The position numbers and the translations under genes are program-made. This document shows, one piece after another, positions 13,535 through 14,693 of a DNA stretch of 14,693 nucleotides. Numbering within the stretch: the first letter of the stretch is position 1; each line of letters starts with the position of its first letter. Source of the DNA: Alphaproteobacteria bacterium (GTDB taxonomy: Bacteria > Pseudomonadota > Alphaproteobacteria > Puniceispirillales > Marisalimonadaceae). The notes under the pieces are model-generated. The model did not search any database and was not told the origin of the DNA. It saw only the letters and a list, made by a program, of their open reading frames with translations. Location of the stretch: assembly GCA_016777645.1 (NCBI GenBank), contig JADHRC010000027.1, positions 1 through 14,693 of the forward strand, in the 5' to 3' direction.

Positions 13535-14693
13535 ATGTTAAGAGCTCTTCGCAATCAAACTCAATCTATTTTTTTTAAAATTTTTCTTGTTCTATTAATA
13601 TGTGGCTTTGCTTTGTGGGGTGTAGGAGATTTAACTGGTGGAAATACTACAAAACCAGTTTTAATTACTGATAGTAAAGAAATATCCATTGATAAAGCTA
13701 TCAATGAAATTAATAGGATCAGGTATTCATCAGCATCCAGACCATCATTTAATGAAATTTTTGAAAACGGTACTTACAAAACTGTTTTAAACAAGTTGGA
13801 ACAAGAAATTTTATTAAACTCTGAAGCAGAAGAATTAAACCTTAATGTACCAATGTCAGTTGTTACGCAAACTATTAGTCAGGAAAATAACTTTAAAGAC
13901 CCTTTAGGAAAGTTCTCACAAATAAAATTTAATCAATCTTTAAAGAATGCAGGTTTGTCAGAGACCAAATATTTAGAGATGATTAATACAGAAGCTAACT
14001 TGAAACAAATATCAACACCTTTCTCTACAAATGATTATTATAGTGAAAAAGTTATAAAAAAAATAATGGATTGGCAAAATGAAATTAGAAATATTGAATA
14101 TGATTTTTTTGATCTTTTAACCCCAAAGGATATTAAGCGTCCATCAGAAGAAACTCTGACTAATTTTTATGAAGAAAATAATGAAAAATATCAAATTCCG
14201 CTTACAAGAAATATTCAATATTTAGAAATTAGTCCCAACTATTTTACTCAACAAGTTAAAATTTCAGATAGTCAAATAAATGAAAGATATAAGATTGAAA
14301 AATCTAATTATAAAATTGATGAAAAAAGAGAAATACTTCAAGTAACTACTCAAGATGAAGAAAAAGTAAAAAAATTTTTTAAAGCAGTTGGTAAAAATAA
14401 TTTTAAAGAATTAGCCCTAGAGCTTTTTAATTTATCTGAGAATGATATTAATCTTGGTCTTGTTAAGAAAACAGATTTACCTTCCACAAATGCTGATGCA
14501 TTATTCAAGGCAAACTTAAATGAAATAGTTGGTCCATTAAAAACTGAATTTGGGTACAACGTTTATAAAATCATTAAAATTGAGCCAGAAGGAAGTATAG
14601 AATATAGTAAAATCATTGAAGATATAAAATCTAAAATTATTAAAGAGAAGTCAACAGAGGTTCTTTTTGAAAAATTAGATATTATAGAAGATT
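13535..14693 (+). CDS. ppiD: PpiD/SurA-like periplasmic chaperone, 5' part (3' end outside window)
   Basis: Frame open from ATG 13535 to the window edge (386 full codons, no stop). The N-terminus MLRALRNQTQSIFFKIFLVLL begins a signal-anchor, with one transmembrane segment about 12-30 ending in FALWGVGD, the hallmark start of PpiD proteins. A SurA-N-like helical domain follows (about 48-190). A parvulin-like segment at about 264-350 ends GPLKTEFGYNVYKI. PpiD is an inner-membrane-anchored periplasmic chaperone near the Sec exit that helps outer membrane proteins fold. Both histidines typical of active parvulins appear replaced (REIL with E266 where RHIL is usual; FGYN with N342 where FGYH is usual), so isomerase activity is doubtful; E. 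coli PpiD's parvulin domain is likewise inactive. AGG (13526-13528) lies six bases upstream. Divergence from tpiA is common in Alphaproteobacteria. Confidence 0.88.
   Translation, partial: MLRALRNQTQSIFFKIFLVLLICGFALWGVGDLTGGNTTKPVLITDSKEISIDKAINEINRIRYSSASRPSFNEIFENGTYKTVLNKLEQEILLNSEAEELNLNVPMSVVTQTISQENNFKDPLGKFSQIKFNQSLKNAGLSETKYLEMINTEANLKQISTPFSTNDYYSEKVIKKIMDWQNEIRNIEYDFFDLLTPKDIKRPSEETLTNFYEENNEKYQIPLTRNIQYLEISPNYFTQQVKISDSQINERYKIEKSNYKIDEKREILQVTTQDEEKVKKFFKAVGKNNFKELALELFNLSENDINLGLVKKTDLPSTNADALFKANLNEIVGPLKTEFGYNVYKIIKIEPEGSIEYSKIIEDIKSKIIKEKSTEVLFEKLDIIED

Noticed and set aside
14350..14559. Minus-strand 69-codon open frame near the right edge
   Set aside because: It lies opposite the continuous ppiD frame, which has a clear start, membrane anchor and domain order.

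Overview
The window is a dense, AT-rich stretch (roughly 30% G+C by eye) of a bacterial chromosome carrying only housekeeping genes. The gene content and order (ispDF-pgpA-cinA, then ratA-lipA-lpd-pdhC-pdhB-pdhA-ftsB-eno-kdsA-pyrG-secG-tpiA, then ppiD) are typical of Alphaproteobacteria. Three features fit the same placement: the fused IspDF, the E1-beta subunit with its own lipoyl domain, and a Coq10/RatA gene next to lipA. About 98% of the bases are coding and the twelve gaps total about 300 bases, which suggests a streamlined, perhaps marine, lineage. The exact clade is inference. TAA, TAG and TGA all act as stops, so the code is the standard bacterial one.

Layout. (1) Positions 1-1703, plus strand: the 3' part of ispDF (isoprenoid precursors), pgpA (phosphatidylglycerol) and the C-terminal-type cinA (NMN deamidase), tightly packed. 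(2) Positions 1700-13436, minus strand: twelve genes read leftward from tpiA to ratA, with gaps of 0-71 bases. They cover lower glycolysis (tpiA, eno), protein export (secG), CTP synthesis (pyrG), KDO synthesis for LPS (kdsA), cell division (ftsB), the whole pyruvate dehydrogenase complex (pdhA, pdhB, pdhC, lpd), lipoyl synthase (lipA) and a Coq10/RatA protein. The only roomy gap inside this run, 71 bases before pdhA, holds a good sigma70-type promoter, so the pdh-lpd-lipA-ratA part can probably be transcribed separately. (3) Positions 13437-13534: a divergent intergenic region. (4) Position 13535 to the end, plus strand: the 5' part of a ppiD-like, membrane-anchored periplasmic chaperone, cut by the window edge.

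The genes form a coherent metabolic route. TpiA and enolase supply phosphoenolpyruvate, which KdsA also uses. Pyruvate is oxidised to acetyl-CoA by PDH, whose E1-beta and E2 both carry lipoyl domains that LipA would mature. CTP from PyrG feeds IspD, CMP-KDO and phospholipid synthesis (the last via PgpA's pathway). The Gram-negative envelope is implied by KDO synthesis, SecG and PpiD.

I found no new system, mobile element, CRISPR array, RNA gene or foreign-looking island. The points worth a second look are small: the paired lipoyl domains, the in-frame pdhB/pdhC junction, stop codons fused to ribosome binding sites, a terminator-free convergent overlap, and a PpiD parvulin domain lacking both conserved histidines.
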